Under the pieces are notes generated by a model, which was not told the origin of the DNA, did no database searches, and saw only the letters and a list, made by a program, of their open reading frames with translations. Shown here one piece after another: positions 62,437 to 64,000 of a stretch of DNA of 64,000 bases. This DNA comes from Pseudomonas putida. Its GTDB lineage: Bacteria > Pseudomonadota > Gammaproteobacteria > Pseudomonadales > Pseudomonadaceae. Each line of letters begins with the position of its first letter. Position 1 is the stretch's first letter. The position numbers and the translations under genes are program-made. The stretch is taken from positions 3,895,501 through 3,959,500 of the forward strand of contig NZ_CP029693.1 in NCBI RefSeq assembly GCF_003228315.1, written 5' to 3'.

Positions 62437-63354
62437 TCAGGGCTGTGTTGGTTTCTTGAAGACATAAAACAGATTCGGTTCGCTCACCAGGTACATCGCA
62501 CCGTCGTCATCCATGGCGATCCCTTCCGCTTGCGGCACGGTCTTTTGCAACCCCTGGCTCCCCTTGCGCAAGGCCATGGTACTCAGCGGCCGCCCATCCA
62601 CATCCAGTTCCAGAATCAGCCGCGACTCGTCGGACAGCGCCAGCAAGTGACCGCTGCGCTCGTCGTATTGCAGGCTCGACAGATCACGCACGAACATCCC
62701 GGCATCTCGCTTGGGGTTATTGATGACGTGCACCGCATAGGATTTTTCCGGATTGAAGTGTGGAAACCCGTGCACTTCGTAGATCAGCATCGGGTCGCGC
62801 TCCTTGGCCACGAACAGACGCTTGCCCACCGAGTCGTAAGCCAAACCTTCGAAACCCTTGTTGCCATTCAAATGCACGCCCAGCGTCATCTGCTCGGCAT
62901 CCGCCGCATCGATGAAGGTAGTGTCATGCTCTACATGGACCTTGATCAGGCGATGCTGATATTCATCAGTGATCACGTAGGTGTCGGCACTGATGAACTC
63001 AACGGCTTCCGGATCGCCAAACCCGACCAGCGCAATGCGGCGCAGGATCTTGCCGTCGAGAGAGAGTTCGATGAGTTCCGAGTTCTGGTTGGTGACGGTG
63101 AACAGGCTTTTTCGTACGGGATCGAAGGTCAAGGCTGACACATCATCGTCCAACCCCTCGATGACCTGCCCTTCCACCACTACCTGATACTGGTCCAGGC
63201 CGATGGATTGCTCATTCACAGGCTGCCAAAGCGAATGCAGGTTGAACCAGGCGCGCTCGAACAGGCGCAGGTACTGACCGATCGCGATCAACAGGATCAA
63301 CGCAATCATCAACACCATGAGAACGAGCGGTTTGGGACGGGCAAATCGGCGCAT
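62437..63354 (-). CDS. SdiA-regulated (YjiK-like) six-bladed beta-propeller protein
   Basis: A 305-residue protein with one N-terminal membrane helix (about 12-30) and a periplasmic propeller made of repeated blades (DDVSALTFDPVRKSLFTV, LIELSLDGKILRRI, FEGLAYDSVGKRLFVA, DLSSLQYDERSGHLLAL, AEGIAMDDDGAMYLV). The family is named after E. coli yjiK; no activity is known. Start ATG at 63354; a GTG two codons upstream (63360) has a slightly better-placed GAG. A paralogue lies directly upstream on the same strand. Confidence 0.84.
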   Translation of the reverse strand: MRRFARPKPLVLMVLMIALILLIAIGQYLRLFERAWFNLHSLWQPVNEQSIGLDQYQVVVEGQVIEGLDDDVSALTFDPVRKSLFTVTNQNSELIELSLDGKILRRIALVGFGDPEAVEFISADTYVITDEYQHRLIKVHVEHDTTFIDAADAEQMTLGVHLNGNKGFEGLAYDSVGKRLFVAKERDPMLIYEVHGFPHFNPEKSYAVHVINNPKRDAGMFVRDLSSLQYDERSGHLLALSDESRLILELDVDGRPLSTMALRKGSQGLQKTVPQAEGIAMDDDGAMYLVSEPNLFYVFKKPTQP

Positions 63355-63455
63355 GGACACAAGCTCGGGATCAAAACAGGCGGATGAAATATCACGCCTG
63401 TCTGAATTAAAGCTTAATGGTCACAAACCGAAATAAACGCGGCGGCTACAGCGGG

Positions 63456-64000
63456 TTACTTCTGTTTTTCGAAGCGATAGAACAGGTTCGGCTCGCTCAC
63501 GATGTAAATCGTGCCTGCCTCATCCATGGTCACACCCTCGGCGCGGGGGATGGTTTTGCCCAGGCCGTTGAAGCCATGCAGCAGGGTCATGAAGCTGACC
63601 TGCTCACCTTTCTTGTCCAGCTCCAGCAACAGGTGCGAATCGGCTGACAGCACCAGCATGTGCCCGGTGCGTGGATCGATGGCGAGGGCCGACAGGTTGC
63701 GAACGTCCAGGGCGTGACTGGCCAGCTTGATCTTGTCGCCGCTCAGGGCCTTGCCGTCACTTTTCCAGGTAAACAGTGCCGGTGGGCGCTCTTCGCCCAG
63801 CAGCAGTTGCTGATTGCTCGAATCCCACGTGATGGCTTCGAATGCCTTGTTCTGGTCTTTCGAAGGGCCCAGGTCATATTTGGGGAAATTGGCGATATTC
63901 AGTTCGCGGGTATCGGCATCGACCTTGACGATGGTGATCAGGTGATCGCGCTCATCGACAATCGCCAGCAGCCCATTGCCCAGCACGGTGACCCCTTCGG
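63456..64000 (-). CDS. Second SdiA-regulated (YjiK-like) protein, cut by the window end
   Basis: At least 181 residues of a propeller like its downstream neighbour; the frame stays open through position 64000 (EGVTVLGNGLLAIVDE), so the N-terminus lies outside. Shared motifs are FEAITWDSSNQQLLLGEE, NLSALAIDPRTGHMLVLS, AEGVTMDEAGTIYIVSEPNLFYRF. The ending (SEPNLFYxF) is the same in both. The two form a tandem pair separated by 101 bases. Confidence 0.86.
   Translation of the reverse strand, partial: EGVTVLGNGLLAIVDERDHLITIVKVDADTRELNIANFPKYDLGPSKDQNKAFEAITWDSSNQQLLLGEERPPALFTWKSDGKALSGDKIKLASHALDVRNLSALAIDPRTGHMLVLSADSHLLLELDKKGEQVSFMTLLHGFNGLGKTIPRAEGVTMDEAGTIYIVSEPNLFYRFEKQK

Overview
The window is a stretch of chromosome from a Pseudomonas of the P. 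fluorescens group. Three things point there. The proteins are of Pseudomonas type throughout (PilT, RpoH, MetX/MetW, PtsP, LaoA/B/C). The DNA is GC-rich with tight operons. Twenty copies of the Pseudomonas REP/REPIN palindrome (core GAGCCTGCTCGC) sit between genes. From memory, the gene order pilT ... rpiA follows the same core block in P. aeruginosa PAO1 (roughly PA0395 down to PA0330), with accessory genes inserted. No rRNA, tRNA, CRISPR array, prophage or insertion sequence was seen.

Layout. 0-4.8 kb: a TM2 membrane protein, a secreted NlpC/P60 peptidase, pilT, and the yggS-proC-yggT operon. 4.9-9.3 kb: metX-metW-DUF4426-rdgB-hemW-DUF3392. 9.4-12.5 kb: thiS-thiG-trmB and DUF423 on the minus strand, then mtgA. 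12.6-16.8 kb: ftsY-ftsE-ftsX and rpoH (minus), with an envelope-stress (AlgU/sigma-E type) promoter in front of rpoH. 17.1-22.5 kb: an M16 protease pair, rsmD, a YheT hydrolase and an AraC regulator. 22.6-28.1 kb: a sulfurtransferase and a long-chain alcohol oxidation cluster of the LaoRCBA type. 28.2-32.8 kb: coaD, ferredoxin, a small exported protein, mutM, an HDOD protein and rlmI.

32.8-35.0 kb is the most distinctive part. It holds an AT-rich MFS transporter gene and a RAYT (REP-associated tyrosine transposase) gene, with three nearly alike long REPINs placed before, between and after them. These carry a stem-tip variant (GAGCATGCTCGC or GAGCACGCTCGC) seen at only one other site in the window. 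35.2-43.4 kb: ilvD, phosphorylcholine phosphatase, a cystine symporter, folA and a DUF2868/DUF3482 membrane-GTPase pair. 43.5-49.2 kb: a phosphonate locus with a PhnZ-like mixed-valent diiron oxygenase, a 2-aminoethylphosphonate-type ABC transporter and a LysR regulator. 49.2-52 kb: the divergent cadmium/zinc pair cadA/cadR around a clear MerR-type operator. 52.1-64 kb: thyA-lgt-TauE exporter, an NRDE protein, rppH-ptsP, a HAD phosphatase, a DUF2269 protein, ilvA, rpiA and two tandem SdiA-regulated (YjiK-like) proteins; the last runs off the window.

Nothing here is plainly a new defence or mobile system. The best leads are the RAYT with its matched REPIN variant, the orphan PhnZ-like oxygenase beside a phosphonate importer, and the Tat-lipoprotein partner of the alcohol dehydrogenase.
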